Assembly (NCBI GenBank): GCA_002491905.1
Contig: DKWV01000011.1
Span: 369,528-433,527, forward strand
DNA from: Lachnospiraceae bacterium UBA7143
Lineage (GTDB): Bacteria > Bacillota > Clostridia > Lachnospirales > Lachnospiraceae
DNA: 64,000 nucleotides
Direction of reading: 5' to 3'
Shown here: piece after piece, positions 20,601 to 27,974 of the stretch
How positions within the stretch are numbered: position 1 is the first letter of the stretch
Layout of the letters: the number at the start of each line of letters is the position of its first letter
Notes under the pieces: generated by a model
Seen by the model: only the letters and a program-made list of their open reading frames with translations
What the model was told of the DNA's origin: nothing
Databases searched by the model: none
Program-made: the position numbers and the translations under genes

Positions 20601-20701
20601 GCCAAAACGACAGGTAACGGCATACCGATAAACACCAGCCCTGCTGTCAGTAACCCTGCCAACGCCCTTTTCATTGTTCCAGATGTTTTTCTGCCAAGCA
20701 T
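14663..20701 (-). CDS. Secreted transglutaminase-like protein with InlB and MBG/YDG-type tandem repeats
   Basis: 2012 aa from the ATG at 20701; an upstream GTG at 20725 is also open, but GGAAGG before the ATG favours the latter. A signal peptide ends near VVLASN. An acidic, Gly/Pro/Glu-rich linker (about 40-180) precedes a transglutaminase-like protease-fold domain at about 200-430. Its candidate triad is Cys346 in AVCQGYA, His374 in MNHAWN and Asp389 in VDVTWDD. Four InlB-type repeats (GHG...GYxFxGWYxDxAC....LYAKW) follow, interleaved with YDKTAKxP and MBG-like units in a 240-residue period, then further YTGK-type modules. Such secreted Cys-His-Asp proteins may act on cell-wall crosslinks or peptides; the substrate is unknown. 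No C-terminal anchor is visible. It has its own promoter and heads the surface locus. Confidence 0.87.
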   Translation of the reverse strand: MLGRKTSGTMKRALAGLLTAGLVFIGMPLPVVLASNEVMEEQQSETEEISLPEKADRAEEPGTDGKTGSPEEEKENPDGTGQNPGQTEPVPGAGADTSKPGTEAPGEEESGEENAGGVDAELSETEEEESTDNPEKLETEQVSGNDMAAAGQVSGNDLMEAETYKVLMPVEGGGSYQEGAFSVPDEPAGSRPRRAAAFGESAQQSVADYLYEQLLERKDEIDVSEYKIPQNDLLNLLIGVVNDHPDLYFVRTGHKGGFLMEDGVTWKTFKPLYVTDMTLDDEKFQQGVQDALASVEPGMTELEKAVALHDYLVLNCEYDYDRLHNGTMPQISYTAYGVLADRIAVCQGYALAYKYLLNQVGIECYMVTSDAMNHAWNLVRLDGDYYQVDVTWDDPLADRFGQAGHNYMFVSDAAFQETKPNVRDNHYSWVITTGSQQTVLTATNSQYDNAFWVNMTSPLVFEGHKCFYIKNTFGIVKRDTLTADAESNVCELGIWKTAGVGTWPGKFSGLFRLGDRLYFNSSDKICSVLPDGTEKRDETETLSESNRSLYGCAYLQGKIQYVLKTDPNQSDGSILPATLTTPVYQVTFNMQGHGTSPGVYTGIHAGDKIPRPADPTAEGYRFRGWYKDAAYTEPWDFDTDMVQESLTLYAKWEREIVSLADAAITLLETDFIYDKTAKKPKVEVIVSGITLKEGTDYTLSYENNINAGTATVKATGEGGYSGEASRDFEIKKAPLTIKAKDITIQVGDPLPGETQYGYETVGLVSGDTVTTSPTYTCTAADSNQAGTYDIVPSGARVGTGDEDNYEITYQKGTLTIEKIPAVTYQVTFNMQGHGTAPAGYDSIASGTKLEKPADPTAEGYVFEGWYKDAACTEEWNFATDTVTGDLILYAKWEKRSISITDAVVTLLETDFTYDKTAKEPKVEVTVSGVTLKEGTDYTLSYANNINAGTATVKVTGKGGYGGENSKGFEIRPALLTIWAKEQTIRIGDPVPDKYEYGVSGLLAGDSLSVEPSFTCDIADTSEEGIYDIVPTGANAGSNYIILYRDGRLRVVAEYVSYTVTFDVQGHGTAPSAYENVKTGSTVKKPVDPTEEGYLFDGWYRDKACSRIWDFEKDTVQENMTLYAKWVRETIPIQEEDVFLGQEVFTYDGTRHRPEVTVTVRGVTLVDGQDYKLAYKNNRDAGIAAVNVFGINGYSGEVRKIFRIEGLPLVIRAKDKAILLGDPIPGPNGYEYDVRGLLAGDRLTQEPSFTCSIRSTETAGQYDIVPGGAEAGKGYSIIYESGILTVADEYVSCTVTFDRQGHGGGSVSYVGVKVGSTIVMPEEPTEEGYRFVGWYRDAACTQAWDFENDIVQTDLTLYAKWLKSAPSESGSGFALQEITDFYYTGKPCKPVVSVYDGETLLKAGRDYQIKYYNNTNANADGQKKTGSGSGEDFNPNLPYVEIIGKGDYRETAKVNFNILRAPIGDGGESPADGVKLKVNDQLVTASRGSLKPFSSVRYVQAMRLNVDYTVSLTAVDAKDAAGNSLTGELDGAVIPAGCSGKFLLTVAGVGNYDGSICRPVHVADKVHLMKNASVTLGKNQKNVTFAGKAVELNAGETNSADTFTVKCGGIILKPGQDYTVSYRGNDRVGKAEMTVTGAGMYAGSKTVTFNIKGAVFSARTVSVGGIADQAYTGRAWTQNNAVLTYVPENKPLVYGTDYTINYSRNINKGTATMTFKGADQAGYSGSFNKTFRITAADISRVNRAEGMQNLVFDYCKDGVKPVEEIILTDQNGYRLKNGRDYTLRYVNNKAVADITGPKPPTVIVKGKGNYVGEFSVPFRIVRADLAKMAVTATPVAYKNNKAANFAYKPAVKLMDGRTALRAGRDYEIVYQNNTQADYDRYMEKRGNAAGAGEPSADEGVPVAVISEKAGSAYCLDEPIIVPLPIYRKQFKKALLTVETEEAVYTGSQVRPSVKVYYGNERELLEEDRDYTVSYGGNIKSGKNRGSVTVSGMAPEYGGSITVKFDIIRKPIIY
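17850..18960 (-). repeat. Tandem ~720-bp coding repeats inside the transglutaminase-like gene
   Basis: The bases coding GTDYTLSYxNNINAGTATVK and the flanking YDKTAKxPKVEV motif recur almost exactly 720 bp apart (for example near 17889 and 18609, where a ~45-bp stretch differs at only one or two positions). The unit is 240 codons: a YDK module, an MBG-like module and an InlB repeat. A third, more diverged copy lies at about 17150. Such near-identical tandem units can recombine and change protein length. Confidence 0.75.
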
Positions 20702-20782
20702 TCCTGTCACATCCTTCCTCTGCACACTCTACTCTTTTTATCGACACACTTCCCCATTGTCTCAATCTGTACTATATGCAAT

Positions 20783-20811
20783 ATTATAAAGAATCCACGG
20801 AAAAATCACAA
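20783..20811 (-). promoter_or_regulatory. Sigma-A type promoter for the 2012-aa surface protein
   Basis: On the minus strand TTGTGA (20811-20806), a 17-nt spacer and a perfect TATAAT (20788-20783) lie about 80 nt before the ATG at 20701. The -35 box begins next to the DUF4037 stop codon, so the surface locus can be transcribed independently of the genes upstream. Seen by eye, not tested. Confidence 0.65.
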
Positions 20812-20814
20812 ACG

Positions 20815-21762
20815 TTATTTTGCTAATTTTCCCAATATCTCCTCCACATGGTTCTGCAGAAAATTATCCTGCCTGTCGGACAGCCCCATCTCGTTTAAGG
20901 TCTGCACCAGCACATTGCAAACCGCCTCGATCACCAGAACCCTGCCGTCCTCCGTGTTCAGACGGTACAGATAATCCGTGGGCGTCACGCCCTCCCACGC
21001 AGCCGCCGGGTCGGGAATCTGATAGAGAAGCGAAAGCATATCCCCGATCTCGCTACAGACGGCAAGTGCTTTCATCCCCCTGTGCATCCACTTGTAGAAG
21101 GGGGCATACTTTTTGTTCAGCAGATAGACAATCTGCATCGCCTCCTTCACAAACTCCGTCAGGGCGATCTCCGCCGCAATGCGTTCTCCCCGCTTCATGG
21201 CGCGGGCATAGTTGTACTGGCCTGCCTGGGCCGCCCTGGCCAGACTCTCCGCCAGCTTTTTCAGCCACACCTCCCTGGGATAATAGGCCAGCAGCCCTTC
21301 CCGGATTTCGGTGAACTTTCCGCACAGGTCTTCAAACACCTCGCCGTTTGTGGCAGTGGCAAGCGCAGGCTCAGCAACCGCAAACCATTCTTCGGCCATT
21401 CCCGGCACACTGTCCCGTCCCAGAATTCCGAGATAAAAATCCTCCATGCAGAGTACACCCACACGCCCTTTTCCCTGCTCTTCCTCCACGCGGGCCGCGC
21501 AGCCCATAAACTCTTTCGGCAGGGCATCATATGCTGCCTGCATCTGTTCTCCATATTGCCTGTAAACTTCCCGCGGCAACCAAATACAAAAAGAAGGGCC
21601 GTAATCGTGATCCCTTGAAATCTCGTCATCGAATCCAAAGCATTCCGAGCCATAGCCCACAAGTCCTGTGGCAATCCGCTCCGTTATGCCGGAAAACTGT
21701 TTCCTGATCATCGGTTTCCCATATGTATCATAATATTTTTGAGATAATTCTAATCCCCTCAT
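20815..21762 (-). CDS. DUF4037 protein, nucleotidyltransferase-like
   Basis: 315 aa. The N-terminal part has GLVGYGSECFGFDDEISRDHDYG (about 34-56 of the protein): a G-S motif followed by D-x-D, as in nucleotidyltransferase-fold proteins. The C-terminal ~200 residues are helical and match the DUF4037 pattern as I know it. The biochemical role is not established. The start codon overlaps the stop of the TPR gene (ATGA), so the two are translationally coupled; AGGGGAAGG precedes the start inside that gene. It could be a minimal nucleotidyltransferase modifying a small molecule or RNA, but the substrate cannot be read from the sequence. Confidence 0.8.
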   Translation of the reverse strand: MRGLELSQKYYDTYGKPMIRKQFSGITERIATGLVGYGSECFGFDDEISRDHDYGPSFCIWLPREVYRQYGEQMQAAYDALPKEFMGCAARVEEEQGKGRVGVLCMEDFYLGILGRDSVPGMAEEWFAVAEPALATATNGEVFEDLCGKFTEIREGLLAYYPREVWLKKLAESLARAAQAGQYNYARAMKRGERIAAEIALTEFVKEAMQIVYLLNKKYAPFYKWMHRGMKALAVCSEIGDMLSLLYQIPDPAAAWEGVTPTDYLYRLNTEDGRVLVIEAVCNVLVQTLNEMGLSDRQDNFLQNHVEEILGKLAK

Positions 21763-22625
21763 GCCTTCCCCTGTAAACGCCCGATCACTTCCTGCGCCTT
21801 CTCCTGATAAAATTTCTGTTTTTCTCCGTCACCCATGCTCCCATACACCGCCGCGCAGTTCTCACAGAGAATGCCGTAGCTCATATTCTCCCCGTAATGC
21901 CGCTTCACATCCTCCAAAGCGCGCTCATAGTAAGACAGTGATTTTTCATACTCGCCGTCCCGGAAACAGGCTTCCCCCATCCCGGCCAGCGCGCCGCTGT
22001 AGTGCTCGTTCGGCTCCCCCTCTCCCTGTTCAAAGAGGGCGATTGCACGTGCCAGACATTTCTTCGCCTCCTCATTTTCAGAGAGCTTAAAGTAAATGAG
22101 CGCCAGATTGGTGAGGGTAGTGGCCGTCTGCGCCTCATTTCCCTCCTGTTTCTCTATGATGGCAAGCGCCCTTTTTGCGCTCTCTGCCGCTTCCCTGTTC
22201 TCTCCGGCCTTTTCCAGCATAATACTCATGTTGTTGTAAAGACTCGCCCACCGGTAATCTTCCGGCGGCAGAAGTCTTTCGTAAATCTGCACCGCCTGCC
22301 TGTAAAGCCGCAGCGCCTGCGCGTAATCTCCCGCTGCGCTGTAAGCGGTGGCCGCGTTTAACAGCGTGGTGGCAAAATGCTCCGTGTCCTCCAGCTTTAA
22401 CTCCTCCATCAGAAGAAGTACGTCCTCCGCGGCCGCATATGCCTTCTGAAAGGCCGATACGCTGCGGTAGAAACCGATCATCTCATTGCAGATAGAAATG
22501 TAAGCCGCGTAGTCTTCTTCCTCCTTGGCCTGCGCCAGTGAAGCCGTCAGGAACTCGTCGATTTTTTCCACCTGATTCTTCTCAAAATAAGAATCCAACT
22601 CCTCAAAAAATGCATCAATATTCAT
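21759..22625 (-). CDS. Tetratricopeptide repeat protein
   Basis: 288 aa, almost entirely helical with about six 34-42-residue TPR units (A....A..YY....L....A......A), for example AGDYAQALRLYRQAVQIYERL and DGEYEKSLSYYERALEDVKRHYG. It has no signal peptide or membrane segment and is therefore cytosolic. TPR arrays bind partner proteins or peptides; the partner is likely the product of the overlapping DUF4037 gene (4-bp overlap). AAGGAG lies 11 nt before the ATG. A function beyond scaffolding cannot be assigned. Confidence 0.88.
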   Translation of the reverse strand: MNIDAFFEELDSYFEKNQVEKIDEFLTASLAQAKEEEDYAAYISICNEMIGFYRSVSAFQKAYAAAEDVLLLMEELKLEDTEHFATTLLNAATAYSAAGDYAQALRLYRQAVQIYERLLPPEDYRWASLYNNMSIMLEKAGENREAAESAKRALAIIEKQEGNEAQTATTLTNLALIYFKLSENEEAKKCLARAIALFEQGEGEPNEHYSGALAGMGEACFRDGEYEKSLSYYERALEDVKRHYGENMSYGILCENCAAVYGSMGDGEKQKFYQEKAQEVIGRLQGKA

Positions 22626-22680
22626 AGAAATCCCCGCTCCTTCTCCTTCGTAAGCATTGTATGTAGGGAGAGAATACCCC

Positions 22681-23112
22681 TTACAGGTACTCCCTCATAT
22701 CCTTTACCAGCTTCTCCTCCGCCGCAATCGTTTCCCTGGCGATCTTCTTAGCCTTTTCATCCGCTGCCTGATACTGGTGCAGATAACGGTACAGGGATTT
22801 AACGCCCATATTACAGCCGTCCGTAATCAGATCGGCCACGACCCTGTCAGAGTCCTCTCCGCCCAGCTTGACATTGGTCTTCATCCAGGACATCATCTTG
22901 GCCATCGCGGCAGGCTCCTTGCCCTCGTCTTGGTACTCCCGCAGATAGTCGTGCGTCTTATCTCCCAGTTTACAGTGCGTGTCCTTGCTCTTCATGAGCA
23001 GATTTTCCAGTGTGCTGTCCTTCACATGCTCCATCACATCATCCAACGATGAAATGCCCATTTTGATCCCCGCATTGCACTCGCGGAGCAGTTTAATTGT
23101 ATCATCTTCCAT
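22681..23112 (-). CDS. Small helical protein, possibly ferritin-like/DUF2383-type
   Basis: 143 aa, all-helical, soluble and charged, with no signal peptide. It contains Cys, His and Met at scattered positions (CNAGIKMG, DTHCKLGDKTHDYL) and a long amphipathic C-terminus. Length and pattern resemble small four-helix-bundle proteins of the DUF2383/ferritin-like group, but metal-binding ExxH pairs are not evident, so the assignment is weak. A strong ribosome-binding site (AAGGAGG, 9 nt spacing) shows it is a real gene. It lies 55 bp upstream of the TPR gene start and may share its transcript. Confidence 0.7.
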   Translation of the reverse strand: MEDDTIKLLRECNAGIKMGISSLDDVMEHVKDSTLENLLMKSKDTHCKLGDKTHDYLREYQDEGKEPAAMAKMMSWMKTNVKLGGEDSDRVVADLITDGCNMGVKSLYRYLHQYQAADEKAKKIARETIAAEEKLVKDMREYL

Positions 23113-23246
23113 AGGATAAAACCTCCTTTTGTCAGTTTACCACATCTTACGTCATTGGGTAAAAATTTTCCCTGCTGACTTTTGTACTCCATATGGTAGT
23201 ATGCCATAAACCGACAAAACTATCCCGAAAGATGTACCTCGGATTT

Positions 23247-24611
23247 TTATCTGTCCTTTCCTTCCATTTGAGCAATGATTCTTTTCTGTTTATAAAAATA
23301 GTAAGCGCTCACCAACACCGCGCACATGATCCAGCTGATCGGATAACATGCCACGACCCGCTTTAACCCCTGTCCCGGCGTAATCAGTCCAACCCAGATA
23401 ATACGGAACACACACACGCCAAGCACGGATATGACAGTGGTTACAAATGTATATCCCTGCGCCCGAAGCGACCCGGAAAAGATCTCGATAAACACAAACA
23501 TGACAAAGGCCGGCGCAATGCCTCGCATCATCGTCAAGCCGATCTCCACCACCGCAGCATCCCCCGTAAAAATACCGAGCAGGAAACGCCCTGCCGTCAT
23601 CAGAGCCGCCGTCAGACAAATGGCCGTGCCCACTGCCATTCCCAGACAGACCTTTGTTCCTCTCTTCACCCGGTCCCATTTCCCGGCGCCGAAATTCTGC
23701 CCCACGAAAGTGGTGAGGGCAATGCCGAAGGAGGAATTGATCATCCAGAATATGCTGTCAATCTTTCCGTAGGCCGTCCATGCCGCCATAGTATCCACGC
23801 CAAGCAGGTTGAGAGCCGCCTGCACAATCATGTTGGAAATGCTGTACATGGATGCCTGCAGTCCGGAAGGGAAACCAATCTGCAGCATATTTTTTAACAC
23901 CTCCCGGTGAATCCTGATTTTGCGGACTGACAGTTTCATGCACTCCACTTTGCGCATCAACGTCCAGGTTACCAGAAATGCGCTGACTGCCTGGGAAATC
24001 AGGGTAGCCACCGCCACGCCAAGAACCCCCAGCCCGAAATAGAGCACCAAAGCCAAATCCAGCACAATATTTACGATACAGCATACCACCAGATAATACA
24101 GGGGTCTCCTGGAATCCCCGATAGCCCGCAGGATTGCCGCACCCATATTATAGATAAACACAAAGACCAGGCCGGAAAAGTAGATCCGTATGTACAGCGT
24201 AGACATTTCCATCAGCTCGGACGGCGTGTTCATCAGGCGCAAAACAAACGACGCCGACACCACTCCCAGAATTCCGAAGCCAATTCCACCAATGATTCCG
24301 AACGCATACGAGGTGTGCAGCGCATCCTCCAGCCGCCGTCTGTGACCAGCACCGTATGCCTGGGAAATCAGAACCGTGCCGCCCGCCGTCAGCCCCGTGA
24401 AAAAGCCCACCACCATGTTGATAATCTGGGACGAGGAACCGCCCACACTGGACAGCGCCTCCTTACCGGCAAACTGCCCCACGATCACTGTGTCCACCGT
24501 ATTGTAAAGCTGCTGAAAGAAGGTGCCGATCAGAATCGGAAAGAAAAAAATCAAAAGCTGTTTCCAGATCACACCTTCCAGTATGCCGTTTTGTTTTTCC
24601 TGTGCTTTCAT
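23247..24611 (-). CDS. MATE family multidrug/Na+ antiporter (first copy)
   Basis: 454 aa with twelve hydrophobic segments and the MATE N-terminal pattern (IWKQLLIFFFPILIGTFFQQ, then NTVDTVIVGQFAGKEALSSVG). These exporters use Na+ or H+ gradients to expel cationic drugs or metabolites; the substrate is unknown. A GTG at 24632 is also open, but AGGGG placed 6 nt before the ATG at 24611 supports the shorter form. It is the last gene of a compact minus-strand run starting at hflK; the hydrolase/acetyltransferase stop at 24626 is only 14 bp upstream. Confidence 0.92.
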   Translation of the reverse strand: MKAQEKQNGILEGVIWKQLLIFFFPILIGTFFQQLYNTVDTVIVGQFAGKEALSSVGGSSSQIINMVVGFFTGLTAGGTVLISQAYGAGHRRRLEDALHTSYAFGIIGGIGFGILGVVSASFVLRLMNTPSELMEMSTLYIRIYFSGLVFVFIYNMGAAILRAIGDSRRPLYYLVVCCIVNIVLDLALVLYFGLGVLGVAVATLISQAVSAFLVTWTLMRKVECMKLSVRKIRIHREVLKNMLQIGFPSGLQASMYSISNMIVQAALNLLGVDTMAAWTAYGKIDSIFWMINSSFGIALTTFVGQNFGAGKWDRVKRGTKVCLGMAVGTAICLTAALMTAGRFLLGIFTGDAAVVEIGLTMMRGIAPAFVMFVFIEIFSGSLRAQGYTFVTTVISVLGVCVFRIIWVGLITPGQGLKRVVACYPISWIMCAVLVSAYYFYKQKRIIAQMEGKDR

Positions 24612-24625
24612 TGCCTTCCCCTGCT

Positions 24626-25693
24626 TTACCACTCTCTTATTTTGTATTCTAACTGACAGTCAAAGGGCTCCCGCTCCACATGTTCCCTGTGATACTGCTC
24701 TGCCTCCACACATCCCATAGACTGATAGAACGCCTGTGTCTCCACCGCCGAATGGGCAGATATGTACAGCTTGTCCGCCCCCATCTGCCCGGCCCAGGCC
24801 GCCGCCTTTTCAAAAAGCATCCTGCCAATCCCCTGTCCGCGCATGTCCTCAGACACATGAATGCTGGACAAATCCATGTAACGATTTTTTCCGCCAAACA
24901 GCGCGGATTCCACAGAGACAAACCCCTTGAGCACGCCACGGTAAAAAGCCCCGCACACAAGTCCGTCCGTGGAGACTGTATTTTTCAGACATTTGACCAG
25001 AAACCGATACTCCTCTGCCGTCCAGTCGTCCGTAAACGGATTATCCACGGCCGTCCACTCACCGTTTACTTTTCTCCTGCATCTCGTCACTTTCTGGTGA
25101 CGGACAAAGCAGTCAAACATTTCCGGGCATATTTCCTTTTCCGCCAACCGTCTGTACCAGACTGTATCGGCAATATAGCTCTGCGTCCCTTCCATGACTT
25201 CCGCCATGATCTCCAGATTTCGCTTCGTATCTCCCGGAATTTCCAGAGAATGATTGGATTTCTCCACTATACAAAGCGGCAGACAACTCTCCCTGCACTT
25301 TTTCCTGATCATCTCCGTCTCCGCCCAGGGATCGCCGGTTCCGTGAAACACGATCCCCGTCTGCGGTGCAAACGCAAAAGTTTTTTCCAGAGGCGTGTAA
25401 TAGATATTTCTGCAGGTTACAGCATGTTTTTTCGCATAAGCGCAGGCAACTGCCGTCCCGATGCTTTTCGACACAAAAAGCACATCCTCATACTGTTTCC
25501 AGTCAATTTCGGAAAGACATACTTTCGTCTGAGCCAAAGCGCCTGCAAACGCCTCATCCAGATCTTTACTCAACCCTTCATATGCAATCTTTATTGTCTC
25601 GTATTGATATTGTTTTGCCAGCTTTTCACTGTAATAGAGAAGCGGTTTATCACAGTGATACCCGATTCCCGGAAAAAATACCGCCAGTTTCAC
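24626..25693 (-). CDS. Fusion of an alpha/beta-hydrolase-like domain to a GNAT acetyltransferase
   Basis: 355 aa from a GTG start at 25693. That GTG overlaps the NUDIX stop as GTGA and has GGAG about 10 nt upstream; a longer form from 25720 would overlap by 31 bp. Residues ~1-175 look like an alpha/beta hydrolase (AVFFPGIGYHCDKPLL, then VLFVSKSIGTAVACAYA with Ser in a G/K-x-S-x-G elbow, and HGTGDPW near the acid position). Residues ~185-355 form a GNAT domain (DLSSIHVSEDMRGQGIGRML, the acetyl-CoA-binding loop, then SMGCVE). The two domains are normally separate proteins. The substrate is unknown. It is co-transcribed with NUDIX and recQ. Confidence 0.8.
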   Translation of the reverse strand: MKLAVFFPGIGYHCDKPLLYYSEKLAKQYQYETIKIAYEGLSKDLDEAFAGALAQTKVCLSEIDWKQYEDVLFVSKSIGTAVACAYAKKHAVTCRNIYYTPLEKTFAFAPQTGIVFHGTGDPWAETEMIRKKCRESCLPLCIVEKSNHSLEIPGDTKRNLEIMAEVMEGTQSYIADTVWYRRLAEKEICPEMFDCFVRHQKVTRCRRKVNGEWTAVDNPFTDDWTAEEYRFLVKCLKNTVSTDGLVCGAFYRGVLKGFVSVESALFGGKNRYMDLSSIHVSEDMRGQGIGRMLFEKAAAWAGQMGADKLYISAHSAVETQAFYQSMGCVEAEQYHREHVEREPFDCQLEYKIREW

Positions 25694-26100
25694 GCTTTCT
25701 TTTCTCCTTCCGATATACAAAAATTCCTTAAATTTTTAATCAGATCCCTGTCCGCCGGAAGCCAGTCCACGCTGGAAAGTGTCTCCCCCGTCAGCCATCT
25801 GGCTGCCTCGTGTTCTTTCAGTGCCAGACTGCCGGACTTAACCGTGCAGAAAAAACAGTCCATAGACAGGTGGAATGTTGGATAGTCATATTCCACCGTA
25901 TCAAACAGCTCCCCCACCTCAATCTCGGTGTCCAGTTCCTCCCAGATTTCCCGGACCAGCGCCTCCTGCGGGGTCTCTCCCTCCTCAATCTTGCCGCCGG
26001 GAAATTCCCAGCCGTCCTTAAATTCGCCGTACCCCCGCTGGGTGGCGAATATTTTATCGCCGCATTTAATGATAGCGGCAACTACATTGACTGTTTTCAT
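25690..26100 (-). CDS. NUDIX hydrolase, 8-oxo-dGTP diphosphatase (MutT-like)
   Basis: 136 aa. The NUDIX box spans residues 36-58 (G36...E42...REIWEEL 50-56); the box's final Gly is Asp57, a substitution seen in some MutT relatives. The family hydrolyses nucleoside diphosphates linked to another moiety; MutT forms remove 8-oxo-dGTP from the nucleotide pool. The length (~135 aa) and FPGGK context fit MutT. The gene starts 2 bp after recQ ends, suggesting a DNA-maintenance operon. The exact substrate is inferred from similarity only. Confidence 0.88.
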   Translation of the reverse strand: MKTVNVVAAIIKCGDKIFATQRGYGEFKDGWEFPGGKIEEGETPQEALVREIWEELDTEIEVGELFDTVEYDYPTFHLSMDCFFCTVKSGSLALKEHEAARWLTGETLSSVDWLPADRDLIKNLRNFCISEGEKKA

Positions 26101-26102
26101 GC

Positions 26103-27974
26103 CTACTCCCCAAAATAAAATTTCTCCCGTATCCCGCCGGTATAATCCATAATGCAGGCAAGAAACCGCTCCCCGTATTTCTCGTACTTAAAGGCACCCA
26201 TGCCGTTCACCTCCATCATCTCCTCCCGGTTCATGGGCAGGCGCACACACATATCCACCAGCGTCTTATCGGAGAAGACAAGATAGGGCGGAATCCCTTT
26301 TTCCGCGGCGATATTCCTTCGCAGTTCCCGCAGTTCCTCAAAGAAGGCAAGCCCCCTGTTATTCAGGATATCGGACTTCCTGTTTGCGCTGCCTTTTATT
26401 CTGTCGTCCTCCTCCGTCATCCGGCTGCTTCTTGGCTCCAGCTTCACAGTTACCGTGCAAAGCCCGTCCATAATGTCCTGCGCCTTGCCGGTGGTCTGCA
26501 GAATCGCATATTTATCCTGCGTCTGCCGCAAATACCCTTCCTGCATCATCTGGCCGACCAGGTCTCTCAGTTCCTGCTCCCGCCATCTGCTCAAGGTTCC
26601 GTAGGAAGGATACTGCTGTACCCGGTACTCCCGCAGTTTCGCATTCTTTCCCCCAAGGAGCGTGCCCACGACCACCTGTATGCCGTATCTTTCCCCCTGT
26701 TCTTCGAGACATAGAATGACCTGCCTGGCTTCCTTTGTCATATCCTTTTCCATATATTTCTTCTGGCAGTTTCCGCACCTGCCGCAGGCGCTTTCGCTCT
26801 CTTCCCCGAAATAGCGAAGAATACAGGTGCGCAGACACTCTTTGGTGTTGCAGTAGCGGATCATTGCCTGAAGCCGTTTCTCGTCCCGCTCCCGTATGGT
26901 GAGCTGCTCCTCCGGCGTAAAATCGGAACTGTTCTCTTTGTTCTCCAGCAAGAAACGGTTAATCATAATATCCTGCGCAGAATACAGGAGAATACAGTCA
27001 GACGGTTCCCCGTCCCGCCCTGCGCGCCCCGCCTCCTGATAGTAGTTTTCCATGCTCTGGGGCATATTATAGTGCAGCACATAGCGCACATTGGACTTGT
27101 CAATACCCATTCCGAAGGCGTTGGTTGCCACAATAACGGGTTTTCTGTCATAAATAAAATCGTCCTGGTTTTTCTGCCGTTCCTCCGGGGACAGTCCCGC
27201 ATGATACCTGGTGACCGCTATGCCTTCTCCCTGCAGCTGTTCATAGACCTTTTCCACATTTTTCCTGGTGGCGCAGTAAATGATCCCGCTCTCCTTCCCG
27301 CGGTCCGCCACATAGTGCTGCAGATACCGCGAGCGGTTCTTCGTATGCTCCACCGCGAAGAAAAGATTCTGCCTGTCAAAACCCGTCACTAATGTCTTCG
27401 GGTCCCTCAATCCCAGCACAGAGACGATGTCCTCTCTGACCTCCCCTGTAGCCGTCGCGGTAAACGCGCTTAAAATGGGGCGTTTCGGGAGCTGTCTCAC
27501 GAACTGCACGATATGTAGATAGCTGGGGCGGAAGTCCTGCCCCCACTGGGAAATGCAGTGCGCCTCGTCCACCGCTACCATGCTGATTTCCACCGCTCTT
27601 GCAAAGCGCAGGAAACGGTCTGTCTCCAGTCGTTCCGGCGCCACATAGATAATCTTATAGCGCCCCTGCTCCGCAAATGTCAATGCCTTTGTGATCTGTC
27701 CTTCCGTTAGGGAACTGTTGATATAAGCGGCATGGACGCCCGCCTGATTGAGCGCCTGCACCTGGTCTTTCATCAGGGAAATCAGCGGGGAAATCACAAG
27801 CGTAATCCCCGGCAGGAGAAGCGCCGGCACCTGATAGCAGACAGATTTTCCCGCTCCCGTCGGCATGATGCCGAGCACATCCTTTCCCTCCAAAATATGG
27901 TCAATCAGCATTTCCTGCCCTTCCCGGAAAGAATGATAGCCGTAATACTTTTCTAAAACCTCATATTTATTCAT
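26103..27974 (-). CDS. recQ: ATP-dependent DNA helicase RecQ
   Basis: 623 aa, 3'-5' DNA helicase for recombination and fork repair. Seen: the RecQ motif 0 region (YYGYHSFREGQ), Walker A MPTGAGKS at 37-44, DEAH at 136-139 in the extended DEAHCISQWGQDFRPSY, helicase-C motifs (ATNAFGMGIDKSNVR, QEAGRAGRDG), a four-Cys zinc site (CLRTCILRYF...CGRCGNC), winged-helix and a C-terminal HRDC domain (about 535-610). Length is normal for the family. Its ATG shares one base with the hflC stop (TAATG), so it is translationally coupled to hflC. This hflKC-recQ arrangement is unusual relative to E. coli. Confidence 0.96.
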   Translation of the reverse strand: MNKYEVLEKYYGYHSFREGQEMLIDHILEGKDVLGIMPTGAGKSVCYQVPALLLPGITLVISPLISLMKDQVQALNQAGVHAAYINSSLTEGQITKALTFAEQGRYKIIYVAPERLETDRFLRFARAVEISMVAVDEAHCISQWGQDFRPSYLHIVQFVRQLPKRPILSAFTATATGEVREDIVSVLGLRDPKTLVTGFDRQNLFFAVEHTKNRSRYLQHYVADRGKESGIIYCATRKNVEKVYEQLQGEGIAVTRYHAGLSPEERQKNQDDFIYDRKPVIVATNAFGMGIDKSNVRYVLHYNMPQSMENYYQEAGRAGRDGEPSDCILLYSAQDIMINRFLLENKENSSDFTPEEQLTIRERDEKRLQAMIRYCNTKECLRTCILRYFGEESESACGRCGNCQKKYMEKDMTKEARQVILCLEEQGERYGIQVVVGTLLGGKNAKLREYRVQQYPSYGTLSRWREQELRDLVGQMMQEGYLRQTQDKYAILQTTGKAQDIMDGLCTVTVKLEPRSSRMTEEDDRIKGSANRKSDILNNRGLAFFEELRELRRNIAAEKGIPPYLVFSDKTLVDMCVRLPMNREEMMEVNGMGAFKYEKYGERFLACIMDYTGGIREKFYFGE

